This document shows, one piece after another, positions 47,401-60,000 of a stretch of DNA of 64,000 nt. Source of the DNA: Symbiodinium natans (taxonomy: Eukaryota; Sar; Dinophyceae; Suessiales; Symbiodiniaceae); the NCBI GenBank assembly GCA_905221605.1, contig CAJNDS010001746.1:277797-341796 (forward strand), written 5' to 3'. Made by a program: the position numbers and the translations under genes. The notes below the pieces were generated by a model. It did not search any database. It was not told the origin of the DNA and saw nothing but the letters and a program-made list of their open reading frames with translations. How positions within the stretch are numbered: the stretch's first letter is position 1; every line of letters starts with the position of its first letter.

Positions 47401-50400
47401 CTTGCAGAAAGGCTCCCTGACTGCCGGCGCCTTCCAAAGCCCACCTCTCGGTCGTAGCAGCGCCTGCCATCCGTCTCTCTCTCTTGCGCTCTCTCTGTCC
47501 GAGGGACTCTCATACGTGCTTTTGCACTTCCGAACTCTTGAGCCGCGCGCCAGAGCGGATCTTGCAGGGACGCCGGGCTGCGCTGCATTGGCTCCAGGGA
47601 ATCGGGCCTCTCACAAGGGAAGGTTTTCTTCGCAGAGAGGGAGAAGTCACCGAAAACAGCTTCTGATAAAATACATCGCCCACGGCACACCCGCCACTCA
47701 ATGGCTCCCATCGTGAGGCTCGTGAGGCTCGCACAGATTCTCGAGCATCTGCTTCACCTCTCGACATCTCCAACGCAAGCAACATGCTGCAACATGTGCG
47801 CGACGAAATGTATTCTCCCATGTGCTGTGACCCAGAAGGCGAGGAGCACCAATCGAAGCCAAAAGCCGCGGCCTTGGACCCCAAGTCGGCCAAGGGGTTG
47901 ATCAGCGCCGAGGCCTTGGACATGGCGCCCACGATCACTTTGGCGGAACGACCGCGGGAGAGGAGAAAAAAAAAAAAAGAAGGCCCTTTGCACCGCACCC
48001 TCCTCTTCTGGCCCTCGGTCTTTTTCTCACCTCGGAGAACTAGTCCCACGACAACTCGAAGAGCTGAGCAGCGGAAGAGGAAGGCGAGAGACAGATGAGA
48101 CAGGCCGAGAGTTTGTTGAAGACTTTGCCACGGTTCGGAGAATCAAAGCCAAAGCAACAAATAAGACACAAGTCGGGTAGAAGGCGAGAGACGGGTTCAC
48201 AACATAATTCTGCAATTCTTCGGCGCGCCTTTGAGCGTGCCAGTGTTGCCCTGCAGAAGCAGCCAGCGCGCCAAGGTGTGGTTGGCCTCAAGGAATGTTT
48301 CACTTGGGTGTGCTTTGGTGCGCCCCGCTCCCGCTGCCAAGCTCGCATATCGGCCAGAAATTGAAGCACTCTTGGACTGCCACCCGATTGATGCGCAGCA
48401 TCTGCTCCGCATGCACTGGGAGGCCTCAAACGGAGCCACAAACTCAAAAACCCAACAAAAAACACGAGGCCGGCCCTCAAAAACATGGGTCAAAAAAATG
48501 CTGCAAAAAAACAAACATAACTTCCCATATAATGTAAAAACACTCGTCAGAAGATCTTGGTGCTACAGTTGACTGCATGCAAGGGCATGTCTCACCTCTG
48601 CTAAACATGCACCAAGCCACGCCTACTTCTGAGAAGAGTGCCAAATCTGGACACTCGTCAGAAACAGGAGAACAATCATGCCCATAGTTTCCCCTACAGG
48701 GTCTACTTGTCGAAAACAACAACACCTTTTCCCCTTCGCGGGGCCTGCCTGGCGAAAACAGGGAAAAAAAGGCCATGGTTTCCCCCTAGGAACACTGGCG
48801 AAAACAGTGAAAAAACAACAATAGCTTGCCCCTAGAAACACCGTTTCCCTTCGCGGGGCCTGCCTGGCGAAAACAGGGAAAAAAGGCCATAGTTTCCCCC
48901 TAGGAACACTGGCGAAAACAGTGAAAAAACAACAATAGTTGCCCCTAGAAACACCGTTTCCCCTTCGCGGGGCCTGCCTGGCGAAAACAGGAGAAAAAAG
49001 GCCATAGTTTCCCCCTAGGAACACTGGCGAAAACAGTGAAAAAACAACAATAGCTCTAGAAACACCGTGTCCCCTTCGCGGGGCCTGCCTGGCGAAAACA
49101 GGGAAAAAAATGCCATAGTTCCCCCCTAGGAACACTGGCGAAAACAATAAAAACAACAATAGCTTGCCCCTAGAAACACCGTTTCCCCTTCGCGGGGCCT
49201 GCCTGCCGAAAACAAGGAAAAAAGGCCATAGTTTCCCCCTAGGAACACTGGCGAAAAAAGTGAAAAACAACAATAGCTTGCCCCTAGAAACACCGTTTCC
49301 CCTTCGCGGGGCCTGCCTGGCGAAAACAAGGAAAAAAAGGCCATAGTTTCCCCCTAGGAACACTGGCGAAAACAGTGAAAAAACAACAATAGCTTGCCCC
49401 TAGAAACACCGTTTCCCCTTCGCGGGGCCTGCCTGGCGAAAACAGGGAAAAAAAGGCCATGGTTTCCCCCTAGGAACACTGGCGAAAACAGTGAAAAAAC
49501 AACAATAGCTTGCCCCTAGAAACACCGTTTCCCCTTCGCGGGGGCCTGCCTGGCGAAAACAGGGAAAAAAAGGCCATGGTGTCCCCCTAGAAACACCGTT
49601 TCCCCTTCGCGGGGCCTGCCTGGCGAAAACAGGAAAAAAATGCCATAGTTTCCCGCTGGGAACACTGGCGAAAACAGTGAAAAAACAATCACTTCAGTCT
49701 TTGCCATTCTCTCTCCATTCATCAAGCAGTGAAGCAATTTCCCACGAGAGGATCAAGGTGTTCTGAAGACTGTTGCGTGTGCAAGTATCTCGTTGAAACT
49801 GTCGATGGTCCTTATAACAACAATAGCTTGCCCCTAGAAACACCGTTTCCCCTTCGCGGGGCCTGCCTGGCGAAAACAAAGAAAAAAAAGCCATAGTTTC
49901 CCCCTAGGAACACTGGCGAAAACAGTGAAAAAACAACAATAGCTTGCCCCTAGAAACACTGTTTCCCCTTCGCGGGGCCTGCCTGGCGAAAACAGGGGAA
50001 AAAAAGCCATGGTTTCCCCCTAGGAACACTGGCGAAAACAGTGAAAAAACAACAATAGCTTGCCGCTAGAAACACCGCTTCCCCTTCGCGGGGCCTGCCT
50101 GGCGAAAACAGTGAAAACAAGGCCATGGTTTCCCCCTAGGAACACTGGCGAAAACAATAAAAACAACAATAGCTTGCCCCTAGAAACACCGTTTCCCCTT
50201 CGCGGGGCCTGCCTGGCGAAAACAGTGAAAAAAAGCCATAGTTTCTAGGAACACTGGCGAAAACAGTTCGCGGGGCCTGCCTGGCGAAAACAGTGAAAAA
50301 AAGGCCATAGTTTCCCCCTAGGAACAATGGCGAAAACAGTGAAAAAGCAACAATAGCTTGCCCCTACAAACACCGTTTCCCCCTCGCGGGGCCTGCCTAG

Positions 50401-53400
50401 CGAAAACAGGGAAAAAAAGGCCATAGTTTCCCCCTAGGAACACTGGCGAAAACAGTGAAAAAACAACAATAGCTTGCCCCTAGAAACACCGTTTCCCCTT
50501 CGCGGGGCCTGCCTGGCGAAAACAGGGAAAAAAAGGCCATAGTTTCCCCCTAGGAACACTGGCGAAAACAGTGAAAAAAACAACGATACCGTTTCCCCTT
50601 CGCGGGCCCTGCCTGGCGAAAACAGGGAGAAAAAGGCCATAGTTTCCCCCTAGGAACACTGGCGAAAACAGTGAAAAAACAACAATAGCTTGCCCCTAGA
50701 AACACCGTTTCCCCTTCGCGGGGCCTGCCTGCCGAAAACAAGGAAAAAAAGGCCATAATTTCCCCCTAGGAACACTGGCGAAAACAGTGAAAAAACAACA
50801 ATAACTTGCCGCTGGAGACACCGTTTCCCCTTCGCGGGGCCTGCCTGGCTAAAACAGGGAAAAAAAGGCCATATAGTTTGCCCCTAGGAACACTGGCGAA
50901 AACAGTGAAAAAACAACAATAGCTTGTCCCTAGAAACACCGTTTCCCCTTAAACAGTGAAAAAACAACAATAGCTTGCCCCTAGAAACACCGTTTCCCCT
51001 TCGCGGGGCCTGCCTGGCGAAAACAGGGAAAAAAAGGCCATAGTTTCCCCTTAGGAACACTGGCGAAAACAGTGAAAAACAACAATAGCTTGCCCCTAGA
51101 AACACCGTTTCCCCTTCGCGGGGCCTGCCTGGCGAAAACAGGGAAAAAAAGGCCATAGTTTCCCCCTAGGAACACTGGCGAAAACAGTGAAAAAACAACA
51201 CTAGCTTGCCCCTAGAAACACCGTTTCCCCTTCGCGGGGCCTGCCTGGCGAAAACAGGGAAAAAAGGCCATAGTTTCTCCCTAGGAACACTGGCGAAAAC
51301 AGTGAAAAAACAACAATAGCTTGCCCCTAGAAACACCGTTTCCCCTTCGCGGGGCCTGCCTGGCGAAAACAAGGAAAAAAAGGCCATAGTTTCCCCCTAG
51401 GAACACTGGCGAAAACAGTGAAAAAAACAACAATAGTTTGCCCCTAGAAACACCGTTTCTCCTTCGCGGGGCCTGCCTGGCGAAAACAGGGAAAAAAGGC
51501 CATAGTTTCCCCCTAGGAACACTGGCGAAAACAGTGAAAAAACAACAATAGCTTGCCCCTAGAAACACCGTTTCCCCTTCGCGGGGCCTGCCTGGCGAAA
51601 ACAGTGAAAAAAAGGCCATAGTTTCCCCCTAAGAACACTGGCGAAAACAGTGAAAAAACAACAATAGCTTGCCCCTAGAAACACCGTTTCCCCTTCGCGG
51701 GGCCTGCCTGGCGAAAACAGGGCAAAAACGGCCATAGTTTCTCCTAGGAACACTGGCGAAAACAGTGAAAAAACAACAATAATAGCTTGCCCCTGGAAAC
51801 ACCGTTTCCCCTTCGCGGGGCCTGCCTGGCGAAAACAGGGAAAAAAAGGCCATAGTTTCCCCCTGGGAACACTGGCGAAAACAGTGAAAAAACAACAATA
51901 GTTGCCCCTAGAAACACCGTTTCCCCTTCGCGGGGCCTGCCTGGCGAAAACAGGGAAAAAAAGGCCATAGTTTTCCCCTAGGAACACTGGCGAAAACAGT
52001 GAAAAAACAACAATAGCTTGCCCCTAGAAACACCGTTTCCCCTTCGCGGGGCCTGCCTGGCGAAAACAGGGAAAAAAAAGGCCATAGTTTCCCCCTAGGA
52101 ACACTGGCGAAAACAGTGAAAAAACAACAATAGCTTGCCCCTAGAAACACCGTTTCCCTTCGCGGGGCCTGCCTGGCGAAAACAGGGAAAAAAGGCCATA
52201 GTTTCCCCCTAGGAACACTGGCGAAAACAGTGAAAAAACAACAATAGTTGCCCCTAGAAACACCGTTTCCCCTTCGTGGGGCCTGCCTGGCGAAAACAAG
52301 GAAAAAAAGGCCATAGTTTCCCCCTAGGAACACTGGCGAAAACAGTGAAAAAACAACAATAGCTTGCCCCTAGAAACACCGTTTCCCCTTCGGGGGCCTG
52401 CCTGGCGAAAACAGTGAAAAAAAGGCCATAGTTTCCCCCTAGGAACACTGGCGAAAACAGTGAAAAAACAACAATAGCTTGCCCCTAGAAACGCCGTTTC
52501 CCCTTCGCGGGGCCTGCCTGGCGAAAACAGGGAAAAAAAGGCCATAGTTTACCCCTAGGAACACTGGCGAAAACAGTGAAAAAACAACAATAGCTTGCCC
52601 CTAGAAACACCGTTTCCCCTTCGCGGGGCCTGCCTGGCGAAAACAGGGCAAAAACGGCCATAGTTTCTCCTAGGAACACTGGCGAAAACAGTGAAAAAAC
52701 AACAATAGCTTGCCCCTAGAAACACCGTTTCCCCTTCGCGGGGCCTGCCTGGCGAAAACAGGGAAAAAAAGGCCATAGTTTCCCCCTAGGAACACTGGCG
52801 AAAACAGTGAAAAAACAACAATAGCTTGCCCCTAGAAACACCGTTTCCCCTTCGCGGGGCCTGCCTGGCGAAAACAGGGAAAAAAAGGCCATAGTTTCCC
52901 CCTAGGAACACTGGCGAAAACAGTGAAAAAACAACAATAGCTTGCCGCTAGAGACACCGTTTCCCCTTCGCGGGGCCTGCCTGGCGAAAACAGGGAAAAA
53001 AAAGGCCATGGTTTCCCCCGGCGAAAACAGTGAAAAAACAACAATAGCTTGCCCCTAGAAACACCGTTTCCCCTTCGCGGGGCCTGCCTGGCGAAAACAG
53101 GGAAAAAAAGGCCACGGTTTCCCCCTAGGAACACTGGCGAAAACAGTGAAAAAACAACAATAGCTTGCCCCTAGAAACGCCGTTTCCCCTTCGCGGGGCC
53201 TGCCTGGCGAAAACAGGGAAAAAAAGGCCATAGTTTCCCCCTAGGAACACTGGCGAAAACAGTGAAAAAACAACAATAGCTTGCCCCTAGAAACACCGTT
53301 TCCCCTTCGCGGGGCCTGCCTGGCGAAAACAGGGAAAAAAAGGCCATAGTTTCCCCCTAGGAACAATGCCGAAAACAGTGAAAAAAACAACAATAGCTTG

Positions 53401-56400
53401 CCCCTAGAAACACCGTTTCCCCTTCGCGGGGCCTGCCTGGCGAAAACAGGGGAAAAAAGGCCATAGTTTCCCCCTAGGAACACTGGCGAAAACAGTGAAA
53501 AAAGCAATAGCTTGCCGCTAGAAACGCCGTTTCCCCTTCGCGGGGCCTGCCTGGCGAAAACAGGGAAAAAAAGGCCACGGTTTCCCCCTAGGAACACTGG
53601 CGAAACCAGTGAAAAAACAACAATAGCTTGCCCCTAGAAACACCGTTTCCCCTTCGCGGGGCCTGCCTGGCGAAAACAGGGGAAAAAAGGCCATAGTTTC
53701 CCCCTAGGAACACTGGCGAAAACAGTGAAAAAACAACAATAGCTTGCCCCTAGAAACACCGTTTCCCCTTCGCGGGGCCTGCCTGGCGAAAACAGGGAAA
53801 AAAAGGCCATAGTTTCCCCCTAGGAACACTGGCGAAAACAGTGAAAAAACAACAATAGCTTGCCCCTAGAAACACCGTTTCCCCTTCGCGGGGCCTGCCT
53901 GGCGAAAACAGGGAAAAAAAGGCCACGGTTTCCCCCTAGGAACACTGGCGAAAACAGTGAAAAAACAACAATAGCTTGCACCTAGAAACACCGTTTCCCC
54001 TTCGCGGGGCCTGCCTGGCGAAAACAGGGGAAAAAAGGCCATAGTTTCCCCCTAGGAACACTGGCGAAAACAGTGAAAAAACAACAATAGCTTGCCCCTA
54101 GAAACACCGTTTCCCCTTCGCAGGGCCTGCCTGGCGAAAACAGGGAAAGAAAGGCCATAGTTTCCCCCTAGGAACACTGGCGAAAACAGTGAAAAAACAA
54201 CAATAGCTTGCCGCTGGAGACACCGTTTCCCCTTCGCGGGGCCTGCCTGGCGAAAACAGGGAAAAAAAGGCCATAGTTTCCCCCTAGGAACAATGCCGAA
54301 AACAGTGAAAAAACAACAATAGCTTGCCCCTAGAAACACCGTTTCCCCTTCGCGGGGCCTGCCTGGCGAAAACAGGGGAAAAAAGGCCATAGTTTCCCCC
54401 TAGGAACACTGGCGAAAACAGTGAAAAAACAACAATAGCTTGCCGCTAGAAACACCGTTTCCCCTTCGCAGGGCCTGCCTGGCGAAAACAGGGAAAGAAA
54501 GGCCATAGTTTCCCCCTAGGAACAATGCCGAAAACAGTGAAAAAACAACAATAGCTTGCCCCTAGAAACACCGTTTCCCCTTCGCGGGGCCTGCCTGGCG
54601 AAAACAGGGGAAAAAAGGCCATAGTTTCCCCCTAGGAACACTGGCGAAAACAGTGAAAAAACAACAATAGCTTGCCGCTAGAAACACCGTTTCCCCTTCG
54701 CAGGGCCTGCCTGGCGAAAACAGGGAAAGAAAGGCCATAGTTTCCCCCTAGGAACACTGGCGAAACCAGTGAAAACAACAATAGCTTGCACCTAGAAACA
54801 CCGTTTCCCCTTCGCGGGGCCTGCCTGGCGAAAACAGGGAAAAAAAGGCCATAGTTTCCCCCTAGGAACACTGTTTCCCCTCCGTGGGTGTTGGCGCTGT
54901 TCTCGCGCTGCCTCTACCGGCGCAGGGAAAGCCGAGCAAGCCCGGAACCAACCCCACGCAGAAGGAGTGCTCGTCAAAAACAAGAGACAAAAAAAAGCCA
55001 TGGTTTCCCCGTAGATACACAGTTTTCCCTCCTTCGGGCTTGCTTGTCGGAAACCGGTTCCCCTCCTGCAGGCCTGACGGTCGAACAGGAGAAAAAAAAA
55101 CACACGCATAGTTTCCCCTAGAAAAACTCGCCTCCGCGGGGCCTGCTCGTCGAAAACGAGAAAAGAACAACACGCCCATGTTTCCGCGGGGCCCATGGCT
55201 TTCCCGTAGAAACACAGCTTCCCTTCCCGCGGGACCTGTTTTGTTGCCTTCGGCACCAACTTGCACAAACCCTCACCTCTTCCTCTTCCTCTTCCTCTTC
55301 CTCTTCCTCTTCCTCTTCCTCTTCCTCTTCCTCTTCCTCTTCCTCTTCCTCTTCCTCTTCCTCTTTCCTTTCCCTTCTCTCTGGGCGCGCGGCCAACCCA
55401 AGTGGGGCTGCCTTTCGCGGGCAGGTTGTCGATCCTCGAGGCTGAAAAAACCCCGCGCTTCCCCAAGCTCCTTTGCCACGCAACCCCTACGGCCCTACAC
55501 CCAACAGAGTTGCGTCAATGTGCTGACCGTTTCGCATCCCTTGCGCCCAGAAAAAGGCGCAGTTCTTAGGCACCGACCACTCCAGGAACTGTTCCCGCTT
55601 CCGGCCGTCTGGAGACCGCAGGCACTGGTCCTGGGAACGACTCAACGACTCAACGACTCAACGACTCAACGACTCAACGACTCAACGCCTCCCCCCGGTT
55701 CTGAACACATCTTTGCACATGTGACCTACGCCTATGTCACCTATGCGGCAGCTGCCTTCGCAGACTCCATGTTCAAGGAGAAGTCTGCATCGAAGGACCT
55801 CGAAGAATTGGCCCATGGAAGAGAGCAAACTGTGCCTTTCAGTGCTCTTCTGATCTGCCCTCGTAGGGAACTCTCGCTCTCCTCTTCGCTCCCCTAGGTG
55901 GCTTGGCTCTGCTCGGAAGAGGTGGTGAATGAAGGCCTTGCGAGAAGCGTCGGAACAGGGAACCTTGGAAGTTCGAAGTCCGCACCCTGCGCCGTGCCTT
56001 GAGCACCGCGTGGTCGAACTCGTTATCCACGCGGCCCCCGTAGATGGACTCACCTTTTGGACACATACCGACTGCTTAGAGAGGTCTAGGGTTGCAATGC
56101 CGGGTTTACGCCATGTACGTATACATCTTTCGCCCGGTGACTGAGGATTGACCGGATGGCATCCCAAGGGATCTTGTCCTGGCAGAGAAGGGCCCAATCA
56201 AGTGTGCAGTGTGAATGTGAGGGCCCTTTGGGGCGGTCCGGGCTGATGTTGGACAGCTGGCCCTGGTTGGAGACGCTGTCCTATAGACTCAGAAATATCC
56301 GAAGCGACACTACACTGTGCACCATACTGTGTGCCATGATCGTGGGCTTGAATGTCTGAATGTCAGGCGAGGTGAAATAATTTGAGGCCCTACGAGGCCC

Positions 56401-57096
56401 TACGAGGCCCTGTCCACCCAGGCGTCGATGATGTCGCGGCCTGAGGCGCGCTCCAACACAAAACTTCCAGAGAGTTCAACAGAAAAGGAAGGGTAAAATG
56501 TGCCATAAAAAATGTGCCATGTGTAGGGCAAGGCCCTGGCCGCAGGTCTGGTCCGCATCACTGAACTCGTACTTCTTGCTCCAGCCTGGCCCGAGAAGAG
56601 CTCCCCGAGACTGGCTAGGAGAGCACCCCCTCGGCACCCCTCGGAACGCAGCGCCTACTGGGAAGAAGCGCAGCCGCTCCAACACGACCGCGTGCAGGAA
56701 AGCCAGGAGGAAGTGGAGCCTTCCCCGCGCTCTCCAGGAGCGGAGAGCAACAGAAACGGAGGGTGGATTCCGGGAAGGAGAGCCAAAAAAGCAGGAAGCG
56801 AAAGGAAGCGACAGGAGAGAGCAAAGAGGGAAAAAGAGCGCAGGGAGACCAAGGAGTGGTTTCTGAGCTGAAATAGAAATGAAAGGGTAAGAAGGTGTGC
56901 GGAAGAGACTTTTCTCACTTAAGCAAAAACACGACAAAATAAGAAGGAGAGAGCAAGAGAGGCTCTCTCTCTCTCTCTCTCGCTCTTGACATGCTGGGAC
57001 TCTCCGGCGTGGCTGCCTGCAGCGCTCCACGGGCTGCCGGTCCGTGCGCTCCGGGCTCAGCACCTGCGCGAAGGAGCGCCGGAGCGAGGCGCGCAC
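44434..57096 (-). CDS. DYNC1H1: dynein exons: C-terminal domain to stop
   Basis: Exons: 57017-57096 ([20 protein letters not shown]), 56655-56719 ([20 protein letters not shown]), 56541-56585 ([14 protein letters not shown]), 56409-56440 ([10 protein letters not shown]), 56239-56262 (GQLSNISP), 56142-56178 ([12 protein letters not shown]), 55998-56053 ([18 protein letters not shown]), about 55903-55936 ([11 protein letters not shown]), about 55770-55812 ([14 protein letters not shown]), 55578-about 55614 ([12 protein letters not shown]), about 55390-55434 ([14 protein letters not shown]), then after the minisatellite about 47510-47600 ([15 protein letters not shown]), about 47290-47355 ([19 protein letters not shown]), about 46940-46977 (VPKSWRQFA), about 46225-46290 ([15 protein letters not shown]), about 46085-46160 ([20 protein letters not shown]), about 45972-46021 ([17 protein letters not shown]), about 45090-45155 ([20 protein letters not shown]), 44923-about 44960 ([10 protein letters not shown]), 44747-44810 ([20 protein letters not shown]), 44573-44625 ([18 protein letters not shown]) and 44434-44479 ([14 protein letters not shown], stop). 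One or more exons between the GSPTWVG and DPLWR blocks were not identified with confidence; candidates lie at 47700-47960. Confidence 0.9.
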
Positions 57097-60000
57097 CTCG
57101 GAAGGAGAAGAGAGAGGGAGGAAAAGAGAGTGATAAGAAAAGAGATGGAGTAGAGGGAGAAGAGAAAGAAGGCCAGGAGAGAAGAGGAGGGGAGAGGGGA
57201 GAGGGGGAGAGGGGGAGAGGGAGAGGGGGGAGGGCCGGCTCTCTGGGCCGCCGGGCGCCCGAGGGCGGCTCGAAGACGTAGACGCGGGAGAGGCGGATCA
57301 GGTTCGCAGGGATCCTCCGATTCTAAGGCAAATGCGGCAAAGGGAGCGACTGCACCGGTGCGGGGGCTGACACTCAGAGCCTGGGATTGAACTCCATGGT
57401 CAAAAAGAGCCGGAAGTTCTGCTGGGGGTTCATCCCGTAAAGCTTCTTCTCCTCGGTTGGTCAGGGGTCGTGGCCTTCACGGGATCCGGGCGCCCCGCGT
57501 AGCCGAGATCCCCACGAGCTCTGACAGCCACTTGATGGCCAAGTGGACATTCCTGGCATCAGCGTAGCGGTTCCGGAGACTGCACGTCCCCGACAGGATT
57601 ACACACCGAACAGCTGACATATGACCCGTAGCTGCCCCCCAATCGACACCGACCCATTCGAAGAATGCGGCAGGGTGTCTTTAGCAGCACCCAACTGCCA
57701 GCGTTCGACGCTGCTTTGATTGCCTGGAGCCATGCCAGAGCGAATGTCAGACAACCAAGTAGATCCAAGTAGCAGGTATCGAAGAGCCTTGTCGGCCACA
57801 TTGAATCCTTCTTCGGACCCCATCGCTGCTGACTGCAAAGACCTGGATGAGCACCAAAATCACTCCAACAAATACAGCATGCTACAAAACACGGGACCGC
57901 AAGCCATGCTTGCCAAGAGGCTTCTTCTGTGCCTGTGCCAGTTCCGTCACCTGCTCATGGGAGGGCGACGTGCAAAAGAAGGCATGATCACGGCTGGATG
58001 GGAAAGCCATGGGGGAGGGGAAGCTTCGCCGAGTTCAGCCTTTCCGCTGGGATCGAAGCCCGGCACCGAGACCTCGGCAAGTCAAAGTGCGCCTTGCAAC
58101 GCAGCAAATGTTTAAGCAGGGAGGCACAAACACACCCTGACCCCACCCACCCACACACACAGACACACACTCTGGCTCATCCCCACGGGCACACGCACGC
58201 AATAAGTGTCCACGAGTCCACGAAGACGATGTGCTTTGCAGCCAAGGCCGTGGAAACCAGCAAGTGGATGCTTGCCACAAGTGCGTCAGCAGCACAGCTC
58301 TGTCAATCAGCAAAGCCATTGCACGTGCTCACACACACACACACACATGCGCGCACAACATCCTGCGATTCCACAGCCAGTTGTACGCAATTTTGAAAGA
58401 GGTCCCACAGCCACTGAGGCAGCACACCATCATGATGGGCGAGGACGCCTTGCTGTCCTGTCCACGTGCCACCGAGCAACAACCGAAAGGCAATGCGGCG
58501 AAAGCAGCAAGTGCGGCCCATGCCAGTCTATGGCAGCAGTGCCGGAGTCCTTTGCAATGATCTCTGCAAGGTTGAAGGCGGGCAGGTCCAAAAAGCCCTT
58601 TCCAAGCACCGCTTCCACCAACTGGGCGCCTTCACTGCAACTCGCTGGTGGCTTCTCGCATTCTCTCATAAGTGTAGTAAAGTTGTAAGTTAGATGAATG
58701 TTGTCAAACGTGCTGTCCCATTGAGCCGCAGCGCATACAAAGACAAGCCGGTCCGGGCGGAGGGCCTGCTCGGCATGCCGGGCGCAAGGCGCCCCGGAAG
58801 AAGCAACAAAATCGCAGTTCCGGACGTCTTCAACACACCGCAGCCTTGATGACCAGCGTCTTGTGCAGGAGCCGGCGAGTTTCAGAGTCGTCCTCCCCAG
58901 ACCTCATGTGGCTGAGAAGCTGAGAGAGAATGCTAACAAAAGAGAACTGCTCTAAACGGAGCTGCTCTTTGCCCCGTGCCCCTTAAAGCATCCCTTAAGG
59001 CATGCCTTTGGGCATCCCCGGGCCCCAGCTTCTCCCATCCACTGGGCATGGCGGTCTCGGGCTCCAAGTGCTCCAAGAACTTCAGCCACTCCGCCTCCTT
59101 GGCCTGAGCTTCAGGAATGTTCCAGGAGCCATCAGGATGTTATGTTCCAAGAGTGAGTACAATGACGACGCGCCTCAAAAACAGATGTGCTCTGCATTCT
59201 TTTGCTGAGGGATGCTTTTGGGCACCAGCCTGGATGTTCCCCACCAGGCCGCCGAAGCACGGCAGCAGGTGCAGATCCTGGATGTCACCCCAATGTAACG
59301 ACCATGTGATGTTCTCGGCCACAGCAAAAGCCCAGCAAAAGCCAATGTCCCACCGCCATGTTTGCTTGGGGGAGGGGGGGTGATGGGCAGGGCGCCTGCA
59401 AACCCTTCAGCTGCTGATTGTTCAGCTTGGGCTTGAGCACCTGCATCAAACGCTTCATCGCCGCTTGAACTCGGCGTGTTCTCAGAGGGTTTGAATGAAG
59501 GTACGGCGCCAGCCTCGCGGCACTGCTCAGCCAAGGGCGCCGAGGCGGACTTCATGACGTCCACGGCGGCGCCTAAACCCCAGCACTCGAACGGCTCACC
59601 CGTTGGGGCGAAGGGTTGGGGGGCGAGAAGGGTTTAGGGGGCGAGAAGGGTTTAGGGGGAAAAGGGGGGCGCCTTTCAGGAGCTGGTCCACCTCCGGCTT
59701 CGGAAACGCGGAGGCTCCGAGGCTGTCGGCTCGAACCTGCGCACCGCCGGCTACATTACCAAGCGGAAGAGATGAAGGTGACATTCCGGTGCCCTTCTAA
59801 GGTGCTGAAACGGGGGCGGAGAGACCACCACCCATTTGCGATGCAGTGAGCCCCACCTGGGCCAGCTGCAGGCCGAAGACCAGGACCTCGGAACTTGCAA
59901 AAACGGGGGAGGAGTGAACCTTGGAAGTATACTGAATGTGGCAAACATATCGACTGTGCGGGAGGAAAGGCTGAGGAGGGGAGTGACAGGAAACGTCGGC

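Noticed and set aside
48690-54893. Many 60-240 residue frames such as [20 protein letters not shown] on the minus strand.
   Set aside because: The 116-bp unit is not a multiple of three; the frames are repeat artefacts that shift from unit to unit.
48690-54893. CRISPR-like regular spacing of repeats.
   Set aside because: Units are contiguous 116-bp tandem copies with no unique spacers, in a eukaryotic intron.
55118-55483. Poly-Glu frame on the minus strand.
   Set aside because: It is the (CTTCCT)n repeat in a dynein intron; the real coding there is the short GSPTWVG exon in another frame.
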